Source: Melastoma dodecandrum (Eukaryota; Streptophyta; Magnoliopsida; Myrtales; Melastomataceae). From it: a stretch of 64,000 nt of DNA. Made by a program: the position numbers and the translations under genes. Of the stretch, positions 22,616 through 34,838 are shown in pieces (the stretch's first letter is position 1; every line of letters starts with the position of its first letter). The DNA lies in NCBI GenBank assembly GCA_029817715.1, contig JARUPY010000356.1:2203001-2267000 (forward strand), given 5' to 3'. The notes beneath the pieces were generated by a model, which was not told the origin of the DNA, searched no databases, and worked only from the letters and a program-made list of their open reading frames with translations.

Positions 22616-24180
22616 TTTGTGGGTGGGTTGCGTCCAGGCCCATTAAAGCGGGAGGTCTGAATTTCTTGGGTTGATTCCTTGAGAAAATCAATTAATAAAA
22701 TAAGAAAATTGTAGGGAAGTATTGTTATGGTTTTTAGGGGATGTTTAATTTTTCATGCATGTATTTTTATTAATTAATTTATTAAGTTCAAAATTTGTGT
22801 AGATTCATTTTAATCATTTCATAATAAACTATGTACGAAAAAATGTTGCGAATGTCATTATGATTCCCATTTATTGTAATAATTTATTATTCCTTTCATT
22901 CTTGTATGATCCCTATAAATAAAGGGATATCTATGTATGGATTGAAAATAAAAAAATAAGCTATTCTCCCCTTTCTCTTTTTGTTGCATTCTCTCGTTTC
23001 CTTCAACCTATTTCTGCTCCTTTGTTTTATAACACGTTATCTTATTAATGTATTTGATTGATTTTTCTGTAGATGTATTTAAATTTTTAAGTAAAACATT
23101 TATGGTTATTTAGTAATATTTTCTTTTATATTTTTGTTAATAGATATGTTATTAAATAAATAAAAAAGAAAAAGAGAACGTATTAATCATTCCTTTTACA
23201 AGTAAAAAATAATTAAGTTTTATACGATTTACTACAAATCAAATTTTGAAAACTTGTCACAAATAAAATTTTGTAAAATATTCTTGTCGTACATTTTTTT
23301 ATGTCCAAGTGATGCGATCATTTGTAATCTGGTTTCAATGTATCAGGAATTAAGGCTTTCAAATATTGTTAATTTAATAGTCCTTTAATGGTAAAATTAA
23401 TCGCCTTCTTTTATTTGAAAAAATTAATTCCTACAAATATGAATTTTAATTTAATTAAAGGTGACCCTTTTGGCAAATGCATTCTATTCAGGACTTTTTT
23501 ATAATGATTACACTGGAAGTTCACTTGCCAAAAAGTAAGTTACGTTCAGAAAAGTTCGTATGACGCGATCGATGAACAAATTTTCTAGTTATGATTATAA
23601 GAAAAGAAACTTATTCGTTTACGGTCGACCGTAAAATGGGTCACAGTCGACCATAAAATGGTCACACAACATGGCATATTTGCAGTTGCCTTTATGTCTT
23701 GATCATATTTCTTTGTTAGTAAAAAGTTGGCTTCTTGTCGTAATGGTAGATCATGAAGTCTTAACAAAATATCCAAGTTACATTAATTCTTGCAAAAGAA
23801 AAAGTTTCTCTCAAATATAAATATCTCAAATATAAATATCTAACACCAAACTCTATGCTTAGATTGCTAGCCTTTTTTGCCATTAAAATCAACAAAACCC
23901 ATGTAGAGATTCGCTAACTTTAAATAATATAATAATACTTTTCGTGCAATTAAAATAAGCAAAATCTATCTAGATTTCTGCTAACTTTTCTGCCGTTAAA
24001 AAATAGCCATTTAAATTAGTTGCATGTCGCTTACTATCACAACCAAATTTAAAAAATAATCAATTTTCCTTGTAGATTTTGACAACAATAAAATAATTTA
24101 TATGTTTGATCAATATGGAGTGGTAATTTACCAAAAAATAAAAGAGAAGAAATTTTTCTAAAGTATTATTAAATACCCAT
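22616..24180. other. TNL 3'-flank copy, then AT-rich DNA and upstream region of peptide gene A
   Basis: 22620-22690 repeats sequence also found at 20350-20410 (CCAGGCCCATTA, GGGAGGTCT). 22700-22850 is a copy of the TNL 3' flank (GTTTAATTTTTCATGCATG), so a TNL 3' end sits directly against the truncated TIR of TNL1. From about 23290 to 24110 the sequence is homologous, inverted, to 52070-51290, the upstream region of peptide gene B. It includes GTTTACGGTCGACCGTAAA near 23617. No coding region recognised. Confidence 0.6.
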
Positions 24181-24220
24181 ATATGAAAAAAAAAAAGATT
24201 TTCTTTTATAGAAAACTGGG

Positions 24221-24230
24221 TATATATAAA
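24221..24230 (+). promoter_or_regulatory. TATA box of peptide gene A
   Basis: TATATATAAA lies about 90 bases upstream of the ancestral start codon position. The corresponding positions of copies B and C read TATATA and ACATATA, so the box is kept in B and weakened in C. Confidence 0.55.
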
Positions 24231-24308
24231 TAAAATGAATGGCGCACCCATTCGATATCTACATCTAACTAAGAAACATACCGTACAAAGAAATTTCTTC
24301 CGTAGAAT

Positions 24309-24641
24309 ATTACTTCGAAGAAATTGACGCCGGTGTCGGCTGCCCTGATGATTATTTCGTTCTTGATAATGATGCTCTATATGGATCCGGCCTTTGCAGA
24401 ATTGACCCCGTGTGAGGCAGGTTGCGACAAAGAATGTAAAGGCAAGCAAGAAAAATTCTCCCGAGCTTGCTACCAGGACTGTGTACGCAGAAAATGCAGG
24501 CAGCTGACCCGGGACCTCGATTCTTCTTACCCTCCCATTCCAGATCCGAAGATCCAGTGCCAAATGGAATGCGTTTCTTCAAAATGGATGGACGATGTCT
24601 TCCGTGTGTTTCAAAATTTCCCAAAAGAAAATTATGAATGA
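24309..24641 (+). pseudogene. Secreted cysteine-rich peptide, copy A, start codon lost
   Basis: The frame encodes a hydrophobic signal peptide (LIMMLYMDPAFA) and then a mature part with CEAGCDKEC, ACYQDC and VRRKC clusters and a later QCQMEC pair: eight cysteines, spaced C-x3-C-x3-C-x10-C-x3-C-x4-C in the first six. In copies B and C the gene starts ATGACTTCG. Here that ATG is ATT (24309-24311) and the next Met is Thr (24327). The first in-frame ATG is 24348, which still leaves a short signal peptide, so translation is not excluded. The stop is also lost relative to B and C, replacing a late Cys by Trp and adding about 15 residues. The pattern is vaguely thionin-like or alpha-hairpinin-like. 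I do not assign a family. Confidence 0.65.
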
Positions 24642-24659
24642 ATGGTTTCTTCTCGTTGA

Positions 24660-26880
24660 GCACCCCCTTTACTAAACGATGTTTCTATGGATGTCCAAGA
24701 CGATAAAACATGATAATCTTTTGAAATTTAATTTACCGAAAGTTTTGTGGCTTAAGAAATAACTGAGAACCGAGAATTTATGTGCATTGGCCACATATTT
24801 GAAGGTCCGAGCCAATATATATTTAGCCAATATATATGTGCTAAATATGACTAAAAATATGAAACGAAAAAAAAATATTGATTTATATCATCCAGAATTA
24901 AAATTAATTTGAAAAAGACTAATTTCTTAAATGGACTTTAGCCATCTTGGCAATGTATACGATGGCCCAAGTCATTTTGTTTGGGCATTAATTATTGTAA
25001 CTAAGAAATTAGTTTTATCAAATTAAAATCCTTAATTCAAAATCAATCACCTAATAATGTTTAGGGACGATTTAAAATTATTTAGTCTCTTGTTCGATCT
25101 TGAATTTGGAAGTCCAAAATTTAGGGATCTACAATAACACCACGGTGAAATCTTTACAAAAAGACAATAACATTAATTTTCATACAAGAAAAAGTATTCC
25201 ACACCAAAAAAAGAACATAATATTTAGCCTATATAAATAAATTATTTTCGATTTACCAAACTTGTAGCCATTTACGAATATATTTCTATAATTATTTAAT
25301 GCAAATATGTATAAGATGGAACGAAGGTAATTAATTTTATCATTATTATCAAAAGAAAATTGTAATTGTGATTTTAATATGAAATTATTTTAATATCAGT
25401 ATTTAATGCAATTAAAATATGGGAGATATAATCGTGGTAATTGGTCAAAAAGAATCCCAAATAATAGGAATGATAGGTGATTAATGATTCAACAAAAATA
25501 TATAAAACTTTTACAATTTAAATTAATCTTACGTTTGTTACCTACCAAGTAAACAATTATTGTGGAAAATGGACAAAAAGTGAATTAGGTATAAAAATTA
25601 TTTTTACATTATTTTTAGATGAAAAATTGTGTCAAATCCAGCAAGTTATCTAAAAAAATTATTTTTAGATACCAACCTCTCACAAAGAAAGACAACTCAA
25701 ACAAGTTACTTTCGTGGATATACCTATTGTTGTTTCTTTAAGTAATCAATATCCAAAAGACAAAGCGAGGTCACATCAAAATGACCAAGTAGATAAACTT
25801 TTAAGGGTTTACTTCGTTCCAATATGACGCTAGTCGTGAAAATAATTTGCAAGTGTGGGAGGGCTCGGATGTGCCGAGGGGAGGACCCTTCCTCGTTATA
25901 TATCATATCTGATGTGAAATTTTTTTCATGCACCGTAATGCGCCTAAATTGATATTTAAAATAATAATTTCTTCTGAAAAAAATCAGGAAACTCAACATT
26001 TAAAATATCGATATTAACCTCCGAGAGGGAAGTCAAATGCCGGTTTTTTCATTCTTTTCCCGAGCAAAATATCCGTATTTGAAACAACGATTTAGTCAAA
26101 GAATTTTGAAATTAACGACCATATTTCGTAAAATAATTTATAAACTAAGAAATATACATCTGAAATCTTGCCAATATTAACTGTTGCTTTATAAGTAACA
26201 TTAAAAGGAAAACATTGTTTGCTTCTTCGTTGTACTCGGGTACGAGATTTGAAATATTTCAAGTAGCAGAATTTGAAAGAAAGAAGTAGGAGGATGGAAA
26301 ACATGACACTTACCCCAAATATAAGATCAATCCATTCATGCAAATGTTATGAAACAAAAGAGCCAACCGATGCTTATGAATGAAGTCGACAACGGCCGGC
26401 CCAAGGTGGAAGGAAGGAAGCTTGACAGTATATATCCCAGCAGTCTAAAGAATCATATTAGAGGTGAAAGTTAGTTGTCAATTTTAGGAAAGAAATTTAG
26501 TTGCAACATTTGGCACATACCAAGGTTCTCTCCCATCTGATCTGGGTAGCGTCGCCGTAGTCAATCGAAGTAGTACTTCGGGAAGATAATGGAAAGCTTC
26601 TATTAAAAGTGTTTTAACAACGTTGGTAGCTCAGCTCCTTCACCCTTATCGAAGTATTAGCACAGCATGGAAGGGGAATATTTTCTTTAATGACAGATAA
26701 GTTAAAATGAAAACATGTATTAGTAACATCTCCAGGAGACACTTCAACAATGCAGAGCCGGACCGTAGATTAATCAGGAGCTGCAGAACCTTGGATGAGG
26801 TCACTCTCATTACCCCAACGCTCGAGTCGATATATAGAGAGGAAGGCATCAGATGAGCAGACTCGGATCACCGCATCATA
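24660..26880. other. AT-rich intergenic DNA
   Basis: No recognised gene. One 83-codon minus-strand frame (26343-26092) starts with an ATG and has a hydrophobic segment (VSVMFSILLLLSF), but no conservation is visible. 26805-26870 shares ACTCGAGTCGAT and following sequence with 31272-31318. 26890-27128 is the TNL 3'-flank repeat. Confidence 0.5.
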
Positions 26881-27128
26881 CAAAACACGATCCTATAATC
26901 TTATGAATGCTTAAAATCGCAGGGGAAGTATTGTTCTGTGTTTTTAGGAGGGATGTTTAATTTTTCATGCATGTAATTTTTATTAATTGATCGATTACGT
27001 TGAACTTGTGTCAAATCATTGTAATCATTTCATAATAATATATGTTGGTCCCCTTTATTGTCGTCTTTTTAATGAGACATAATAATTGGATACAACGTTA
27101 ATAATCCAGTTGAGGCAGAGTATATCAT

Positions 27129-29480
27129 TCAACTTCCGCCCTCCTTCTCCGTTTGCCTGGTATTGCAGAGTTCCAACTTATGCAAGGTCGAAGGAAGCTG
27201 CGATTTCGATGAAATGCTCCAATTACGCAGACCGAATGCCTCCAGCCTGGTCATGGAACCCTACTTTGTAGACAGAAGATCTAGCTTTCCACCGACATCC
27301 AAATCTAATTTCTGCAAACCACATAGCTTCTCGATCCACAATAAGTCCCAAACCTCGTTGAGGCCAGATAAATGAAGGGAGCAGAGGCTGGAGAGTCTGG
27401 AAAGATTGCATCTTACAAAGGTCTGGCACCTCTGAAGAAGTTTCTAACAATCGAATTCCACCAGATGAGCGGGATTGGACAATTTCCAAGACCTCAAGGC
27501 TCTTTAGATTTCTGATCAAGGAAGGCAACTTCCTTATCTTAGTCCATTTCCCAGAGAGCATTCCTAGGTCCCCTAGCCCCCCAATAGACTCTGACAGTTC
27601 CGTAATTTTTTCACACGAGATCAAAATGAGCTCTTGTAGAGCTTTTATGGATCCAGCTTTTGGGCTAACCTTCTCAAGGCACAACAATGATCTATTTTCA
27701 AGTATTTAAGCTCCCATAACACACCGATAGAACCGTGGAGTTCTTCTAATAAGTAGCAATATTTGAGATGAATTATGTCCAGCTTTGGGCAATGAGAGAG
27801 GTCAGGCAGTCTTGTAATCTTCCCTTTCGTGATATCAAGTACTCTCAAATTACTCATCCTCTGTTAAAAAAAAATGTGTCCCCCATTAGTCAATGTTTAT
27901 TTTCTGCTTCATCAGAGATGAATACAAGACAAAGGGAATTAAGACTAGATCTTTCAATGAATCATCCGTTAACTTCTTCCCTCATGATGTCGAGAACGAC
28001 GAGGTTGTCCATCTTGAATAAAGGGAGATTAAGAATTTGTTTCGATGACAAATACCAACTTAGCCACAATTAGTTCTGCTGCATCTCGTAGGTTCAGAAA
28101 TCCTAGATTGGACATGTACTTGATTTCCTTCCCAGTTAAATGGTGAAAACCATGTGGCAGATTGATGGCTAAAACGTGATGGGTGGCCTGGTTCAACATA
28201 AAAGAAATGAAGACCAAGTCCAATCCAAGAAATTAGGAAATTATTATTATTTTACCTGCTTTCGGCGTACGACATCAAGGGCCTCCAACGGATCCCACAG
28301 CCTGCTGCGCATGCCGGGGCTATGAAAAGGGCTCTCGGAATGAACAATCTCCCTTCCTATCTCTCTTATTATGTCATGCATCCAATTCTTGTTATCGTCA
28401 TTCAGTACCTTTATCAAAGATCTGTTCTGGAGGACATCCAATCCACATTTCGGATAAAAACCACGGGCTTCCCACATATAACTTGCATACTCCCTTGGCT
28501 TCACATAATGGTCGAAACATGCAATGTCCAGAAAAATGTGTTTCTTACTCTCTTCTAAGTCATCGTAGCTGATCCGCAGTTTATTCAATACGTCTTTGTG
28601 AGGCACTCATTGAAGCTTTTCCAATGTATATTCCCATACATTCTTTTCCTTTCGGTGTAAGTGCCCTCCAATCACCTGCAAAGCTAAGGGAAGATTTCCG
28701 GTAGTACTAGTAACCCTCTTCGATAAAGCAACAAATTCGTCTAGAGGCCTCTCTCCACGAAAGGCATGCCGACTGAAGAGTTGCAGAGCATGATCATCGC
28801 TCATTCTCTCCAACTCATAAGCAATATCACTACATCTCATAAGGCCCTCGCAAACGCTCGAATCCAACGTTGTGACGATAATTTTCGTTCCTGTCACTGA
28901 TATTCAGCTTGTTCAGAATAACCACAACCACATCGCTAACAAACTTGCCCTTCCTGCCCAAAATCAATTGGAGATGAACTGTTCAACAAACTGCCGACTT
29001 ACAACATGGAAAAGCTCACACACAACAGCAGCTGTTGGAATATAGGCAATAATAACAACAACAACAAAAATAATAATAATAAATCGAGATGTTATGGGTG
29101 ATGAGTTATTTACCCCATATCTCTTTTGTATCAACCTTCTTCAGAGCTTCCTCCCACTTTTTCACATCCTCTTCCTTGTACCTTTACCTGTGCTTGTCGA
29201 GAGCGCCCTGGTACAGATCGGTTTGCAGCTTCACATCGTTGGGGCTTGCCTCGTAGAAGATGGGCGAGACGACTTTCCTAGAAACCAGGTCCCTGCGGCT
29301 GTCCACCATCATGGCGAGTTTCCGGAGGCACCACGCGCTCGATGCGTAGCCCCTGGAGAAGAAAACGACATAGATCCTAGAGTACGGGACAGCTTGACAA
29401 AGCTCGTCCCCGATCTCTTCGCGGTGACGGATCTCCTCTGTGTCTTCTGTGTCCCTGAAACACGCGTAGCCCCTTAAAAG
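27129..29480 (-). pseudogene. TNL2: TIR-NB-LRR gene lacking the P-loop
   Basis: Minus strand. The TIR (29460-29110) starts abruptly at the FRDTE region, so its first 50 or so residues are missing. It has a stop at HR*RYK and keeps CLRKL where the catalytic Glu of CLREL should be, so that Glu is replaced by Lys. The NB part jumps from NKLNI straight to GTKIIVTT, deleting the P-loop and kinase-2. It then keeps GNLPLALQVIG, has a TGA at LQ*VPHKDV (near 28607), and retains FLDIACFDHY and a WMHDIIREIG MHD motif. LRRs at 27857-27129 are frameshifted near 27670 and lack the C-terminal repeats. It is clearly dead. It lies tail to tail with peptide gene A, 2.5 kb away. Confidence 0.9.
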
Positions 29481-29499
29481 CAGATTAATGCTTTCTCTT

Positions 29500-30530
29500 A
29501 ACAAGTTTTCTCTCAATCAAGACAACAAATATTATCTCCATTTTAACCTAGCCTTTATATAGGATTAGGGCGGGAATTCTAAAACAAGAATATTCTTAAT
29601 GTGAAATCAAATCAATTAATTGATTTGATTACGTTCCCTATTAATAATCAATTAATGATTTAATTAAAAAATCGTAATCCTAGAATTATCTTAGACCCGA
29701 ACAATTATTTTGGGAGAAATAAATTAATTAGTTCTGACTTGTTTTGGAATTTAAATAAATTTCAAATACAACTAATCATCTTAATAAATGATAGATCCGG
29801 TGTATTATTTTGTTATCAATAAAAAATTGGTTGATAATGATTAATATATTTCATTCATATCTAAATGCTTTCTAAATATTACAAAATAATTCATTGATTT
29901 TATCTAATATAATATTTCAAGCTTTAAATACTAACATACCAAGTGCAAAAATAATTTCGCATCAACTTAGTATTTATCTCTTGCATTCACTGATGGAAGT
30001 TAGCTTCTGTAAGTTTTTAATCAAAATCATATTAACACAACCTGGAGAGTGCCGAAGCGAAAATAATATAATAAATTTATATAAGAAAAAAAAAATGAAA
30101 GAAACTCGAATTTCCTTTTTAATCTCTCAAATATATTATTTAAATGGGGTGGAAACAACAACATGAAATCAGCTAAAGGAAGACATGGTAAGAATTATAC
30201 TCTTGTGTTTTTTTTTTTTGTAAATATATTTTTATCTTTAAAAAATTATCAACAGAATAATTGTAGGGTTGTCAGTCAATTCATATCTCTTTCTTTCTAG
30301 TTATGTGTTCAGATCCGTTTATTTAGTTATGTCAAAGATCGAAAATCATAATTTATTGTCACTAGTTATTAATTGATTGGCAAAATAATAAAGTTTTACG
30401 ACATGTCTAACAAAAAGAGACGCTCTCCTTTCTTAAATAAACCAAAATGTTGTTGTTCTCAATTAAAATTCCCCAAGTTCTTATTTTCTCCTCGGATGCA
30501 TAAATTTGACACAACATCAATCATCCTTTT
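29500..30530. other. AT-rich DNA, possibly LTR remnant at the TNL2 5' end
   Basis: The TIR coding of TNL2 ends at about 29475 and is followed by CCTTTATATAGGATTAGGG and very AT-rich sequence that in composition resembles the right part of the copia LTR at 63400-64000. No terminal motifs or internal region are visible, so the assignment is weak. No gene seen. Confidence 0.3.
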
Positions 30531-30539
30531 GAGGCAGGG

Positions 30540-30770
30540 TACATAATAATTCTGAGTTCGATTCTCCTTTTCGTTTGTTGAGGCAGAGTACATAATTTTC
30601 GAATGACTCCAATTCGCTGCAATCATAAATTTTCAAGTAACAACACTCTTCCACCATACCGGGCACGCTGAAGAAAACTCCAACCTCTTCAATCTACTCA
30701 AGTTTAACATGTCTGGGATTTCACCCACGATGATATCACGACATCTGAAGACAATTAATTCCTCCAAGAG
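30540..30770 (-). pseudogene. TNL 3' LRR fragment
   Basis: The minus strand retains the last LRR-coding stretch of this TNL family: a GEIPDMLNLSRLKRLEFS-type segment at 30765-30690, and further right-to-left sequence with the GAGGCAGAGTACAT flank motif, here present twice. It is a stranded end of another TNL copy. Confidence 0.65.
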
Positions 30771-31229
30771 AAATTAATCATGAATTCAAAATGATAATTT
30801 TTTAATCATGAATAAATAAAATAATAATTATACTTCTTGTCCGATTTATCAAATGGGTGCCTTTAAGGTTCAACTTTAGATGGTAAATAAAATGAAGAGA
30901 CTCCCCAACTTTTGTGCAATTCAAATATTTGTGGTAGATTCAACGTAAATATATAAAACTTTAATAATTTAAATTAATTATACGCTTCTTACCTACCTAG
31001 TAAACAATTATGATTATATAAAATATTATATTATCCCGTTATTTGCATTCAAATGTTGGTTTTTTTAAGGAATAGGAAACCTTTAAATGTACAAGAATAA
31101 TTCCGATAATTTCAAAATCATTCCGTGGTTAGATTATTAGCCAAAAAAAGAGCATTGGTTTTTCTGATATTATTATTGAATATCCATAAATGGGAAAATT
31201 TTGAATTAAGTATTCCTATTATTGCATTA

Positions 31230-31253
31230 CTTATATATATATATATATATATT
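31230..31253. repeat. (TA)n microsatellite
   Basis: Eleven or so TA units in AT-rich DNA. The surrounding 30780-31990 shows no recognisable gene; 31272-31318 is shared with 26805-26870. Confidence 0.8.
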
Positions 31254-32002
31254 ATTGCAATATCCCGACACTCGAGTCGATGTATCAAGAGAAAGGCATT
31301 AGGCGAGCGGACTCGGTTTTTCCTAACACCGTCGTCGTGCTATCGACTATTTAGGGACTCGATATTCTTTCTATTGTTTGAGTGATACATCATATTATTG
31401 TGTTTTATCGAAAGATCGTACCGACTAAAAAAGTGTCGTTTCAACAAAGGAATCTTACGATTTATATCACGCGTGCATGCGTGAAGATTATTTCTCATAT
31501 CAACATCAGTCATTGCTAGCTGTTCCTTATTATTCACATATGACAGTTTCTTCAATCTGTAGGGACACATCACGTATTCCTTATCACAGATGTCCTAGCA
31601 AGGTATAACGCATCGCTTGGCGCTCTCATCATCGGCACTTATCACGAAATTAAAGCGTCAGAGAAATTTAAAATTATATGCCTGGCAAGCCTTGTTTGCA
31701 GAATAAAGGGTCATTGGCAATTACTGTGATTCGGGTTCAGGCATCTTGACATGATGCAACCGCTTTTGTACTGCATCAAGGTGCTTTCAGATGCCGGAGG
31801 AGTCGCTTCACCGGACCGTAAGGAGGCAAACTACCGCACAGATGGGGTGTAAGGCAAACGACCCATACATCCAACGAGGCAAGAGAGCTGGCAATTGTCA
31901 ATGGCCTCTGCCGTTCCCAGTGATTGTTCCACAAGCAACATCAAGATCATTAGTAGCATTGGCATGCCTTGTCCCATGGCATGACTTGTATAGAATAGTT
32001 AA

Positions 32003-32008
32003 TATAAA
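32003..32008 (+). promoter_or_regulatory. TATA box of the STIG1-like gene
   Basis: AATATAAACC lies about 50 bases upstream of the ATG at 32055. It is a plausible core promoter, at the short end for plant 5' UTR lengths. Confidence 0.35.
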
Positions 32009-32054
32009 CCAGAACCGGGACTCCTCAACGATTCTCCTCCTTGGGTGATTGGAG

Positions 32055-32531
32055 ATGTTTTGGCCAAAGCAGGCATCATTTGTCACGTTGTTGCACTTCA
32101 TGCTGCTTGTTCTCTTGTCTACATCGGAAGGAAAGCCAACTGCCGGAGTCCTGATACAGGAAAAGAACGGGACGTTACCTTCACCATGGCTGAGGACCGT
32201 CACGAAGAACTTTAGACCCGGAGGGTGTTGGAGAAGGCCATGGGTGTGTAGCCAGGGGGAATTCCCCATGTTTCGCATGCGATGCGGCTGGAACCGTTGC
32301 ATCGATGTCTGGGAGGACCCTAACCATTGTGGCCTGTGCAATATCAGATGTCCTTTCAATTGGCAGTGCTGCTGCGGCCGGTGCAGGAACAAAAACCGCA
32401 ACCCCTTTCATTGCGGTAAGTGCTTTAACAGGTGCCCTTTGTTCAGCCGGTGCAGGTTCGGGTTGTGTGGCTACGCTCAGCGGTGGCCCAAACTTCCCTT
32501 CCCGATTCCTCCTATGCCGCCTTCTGAGTAG
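32055..32531 (+). CDS. STIG1-like secreted cysteine-rich protein
   Basis: Single-exon ORF of 158 codons. I chose ATG 32055; the frame extends two codons upstream without another ATG. Residues 1-27 are a signal peptide (FVTLLHFMLLVLLSTSEG). After a variable linker the C-terminal half has the STIG1 pattern of paired cysteine units: DPNHCGLCNIRCPFNWQCC, then NPFHCGKCFNRCP, then CRFGLCGYAQ. Stigma-specific STIG1 and its relatives are small extracellular proteins of flowers and other tissues, implicated in exudate secretion and pollen-tube growth. The C-terminal PFPIPPMPPSE tail is proline-rich. The frame is clean and of normal length. It is convergent with the broken CNX5-like gene, whose end is at 32919. 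Confidence 0.85.
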   Translation: MFWPKQASFVTLLHFMLLVLLSTSEGKPTAGVLIQEKNGTLPSPWLRTVTKNFRPGGCWRRPWVCSQGEFPMFRMRCGWNRCIDVWEDPNHCGLCNIRCPFNWQCCCGRCRNKNRNPFHCGKCFNRCPLFSRCRFGLCGYAQRWPKLPFPIPPMPPSE

Positions 32532-32918
32532 CCGCCGAAGTGGCCGCCAAAGTGGCCTCAAAGGAAGACCCCCAAGTGGCCTCTGAAGAAAATAGCAAAG
32601 CATCCAAATCAGCAGCCCGAAGTCGAGGAGAAAACTTGACCAGATCAAAGTTCCATATGTTACAGCAAAGCATGTTCTCTTGCTCTTTTTTTGTTTACAA
32701 AACTCTTATTACTAAGTTAATGTTTTTTCTCAATTCTCTGAAACCATAGTTTGTACTCATAATTTGCATGGATGGTATATTATATCACAGTCAATTGAAA
32801 ATACATCATCATTCATTTACGAGAACATGCATAACAATACAAGAGCATTAAGCTCAAACTATGACATAAATGATCATCCCCATTGAATTATGTATTAGGT
32901 ACAGGAATTTAGGCCCTC

Positions 32919-33500
32919 TCAATAAGTCGGTAACTGAGGATCAACATCTCGCGCCCAGGATTCGATGTCCCCAATGACATTCTTTGCCTAAGTAAAGCCC
33001 ATGTTCTGGAGGTAGTGGACGGCCCTCTGAGAAACGTTACCTCTTCTGCAAATTACATACAAGTTTGGCCTTTCACCTTCAACATCGACCTTCTGAGTTC
33101 TTTCTTGCTCCATAGCTGAAGAGACTTCAGAGACCCTCTTATCTAAGCTAGAAAGTGGAATGTTAATCAAGTTGGGAAGAGAGACAATCTTGGGAAGTCC
33201 ACCAGAATGTGTGCTTCCCATTTCTAACAATCTCACTATAGTCCTTGGTAGTTATCCTGGAATCGTTCCCAAGCAAATTCAGCTTCACGGGTGCAGACTG
33301 CAGAAAGAAAGCCCGGGCTCAGATATGCGGTTATGAAGAGAAAGAGAACTGGAAAGGGCAGGTTGAATGTCTAGGAGACCAGATTACATGGTTCAAACCA
33401 CTCTCGCCATCAGTGAGTCAGAGTTCGTTCAATCAACGACACATTATTCCATCAAAATATCCCAAGTTTAAAACGATTTATTCGTACTATGGACATGGGG
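32919..33500 (-). pseudogene. CNX5/MOCS3-like gene, 3' part (rhodanese domain), cut off by gypsy insertion
   Basis: Minus strand. 33500-33488 is the remainder of the exon interrupted by the gypsy element, ending at a GT donor. An intron with acceptor TTTCTGCAG leads to the last exon, 33297-32919. It encodes SAPVKLNLL, then a rhodanese domain with IVSLPNLINIPLSSLDKR and LYVICRRGNVSQRAVHYLQ, where C is the sulfur-carrying cysteine, and ends WARDVDPQLPTY with stop at 32919. A frameshift follows VRNGK near 33215, and an in-frame TAG sits in GFT*AKN near 32988. Intact relatives adenylylate and sulfurate the small subunit of molybdopterin synthase and URM1 for tRNA thiolation. Confidence 0.85.
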
Positions 33501-34792
33501 TGTTGACATGCGATTGACGTGATGGTAATCTTGGGCCAATCTTGGGCCTATTTCTGACAAAGCTCGTAAAGGCCCATTGAGGCCTATAGCTAAGGCAAAT
33601 ATACCAAGCCTGCGCCCGCAGTCTACATGAACTATGCAGCAAAAGAAGTCTACAGAGGCGGGTTAATAACCTTGTAATCAAGGGAAGTTTACAAGCCTGC
33701 GCCTCCAAGAGACACAAAGTCTACAGGTTTGCGCCTGCAAATGATACGAAGTCTACAGGCCTACGCCAGCAAAAGACACGTGTCAAAGGAAAACGGTTCC
33801 ACAGTCCCGAGATAAATGGGACTTGTTACCTACGCTTATATCAACACACGTCCTAAAAAACAACCAATTAAACCCGAAGTCAGAGGAGTTTACGATTCAC
33901 GATCAAACGAATGGAAGTCAGTTAGCTTCGAGATTCTTGGGGAGAATCGAGTCTGGAAAATCTTCGGAAGGTCGTAACAGACCGGGTATAAAAGGGAGGA
34001 GATCTCCCTCAGAGAAAATCACGAACAAATCAGCAAACAGAAGCTTATCTTGCTCATCACCCCTTAGTTGTTAGTTGTTAGGATTCCCCGACCTGGGCGA
34101 AACTCTTAAAGTTTCATCGGTCTTCCTTCCACCGTCAGAGTGAGCAACCGTAGCTCGGGCAACAAATCTCCGCCTTCACTTCCACCACCAGAGTGAGCAA
34201 CCGTAGCTCTGGTAACAGCCCCCGCCTTCGACTCCAACGCCAGGACGAGCCACCTTAGTCCTGGTATGCACCTCCGCCTTCGACTCCAATGCCAGAACGA
34301 GCCACCGTAGTCCTGGTACGCATCTCCGCCTTCGACTCCAATGCCAGGACGAGCCACCGTAGTCCCGGTACACACCTCCGCCTTCGACTCCAACGTCAGG
34401 ACGAGCCACCGTAGTCCCGGTACGCATCTCCGCCTTCGACGCCTCTGCCAAGGTCAGCCACCGCAGCCTTGGTGTCCACGTCCGCCTCAGCACCCGACCG
34501 CATCCAGTCTATCAAGTCCAGCAGCTAAGTCATGCTGCCTGATGAGCATAAGTCTACAGTGCTCTGCCATCAAGTCTCCGACGATGCCCCAAGTCTACGG
34601 AGCACTGTAGCTAGTCTACAACCTTACCACCGTCCTTATTTTTACTTTTATGGCTGCAAGCTTTCTTTACTTCGTGTAAAAACTGTTTGCATTCAATCAA
34701 TCTCTTCAATTACTTACTAGCGACCACATCTACAAATCCCTATGAATCTTATTGTCAAATATTTCCGACGTGATGCGTTTCCTACGCGAACA
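33501..34792 (+). repeat. Gypsy 5' LTR with 52 bp minisatellite (7 units)
   Basis: TATA-like GGGTATAAAAGGGAGGAG lies near 33983. A 52-base unit recurs at 34134, 34186, 34239, 34291, 34343, 34395 and 34447. The LTR also carries several CTACAGGCCTRCGCC-type short repeats near 33680-33770. The matching 3' LTR has nine minisatellite units. Confidence 0.85.
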
Positions 34793-34838
34793 CGTTTTTG
34801 GCGACCACAGTGGGAGTTGTGAAACTTAAAGTTTTCAG

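Noticed and set aside
32181..32648. 155-codon minus-strand frame over the STIG1-like gene
   Set aside because: Low-complexity antisense of a cysteine-rich gene; the plus frame has the signal peptide and family pattern.
34106..34493. Long antisense frames rich in Gly, Arg and Val in the gypsy LTRs (also 41202-41760)
   Set aside because: They are translations of the 52 bp minisatellite, open in all phases because the unit lacks stops. No start context or domain.
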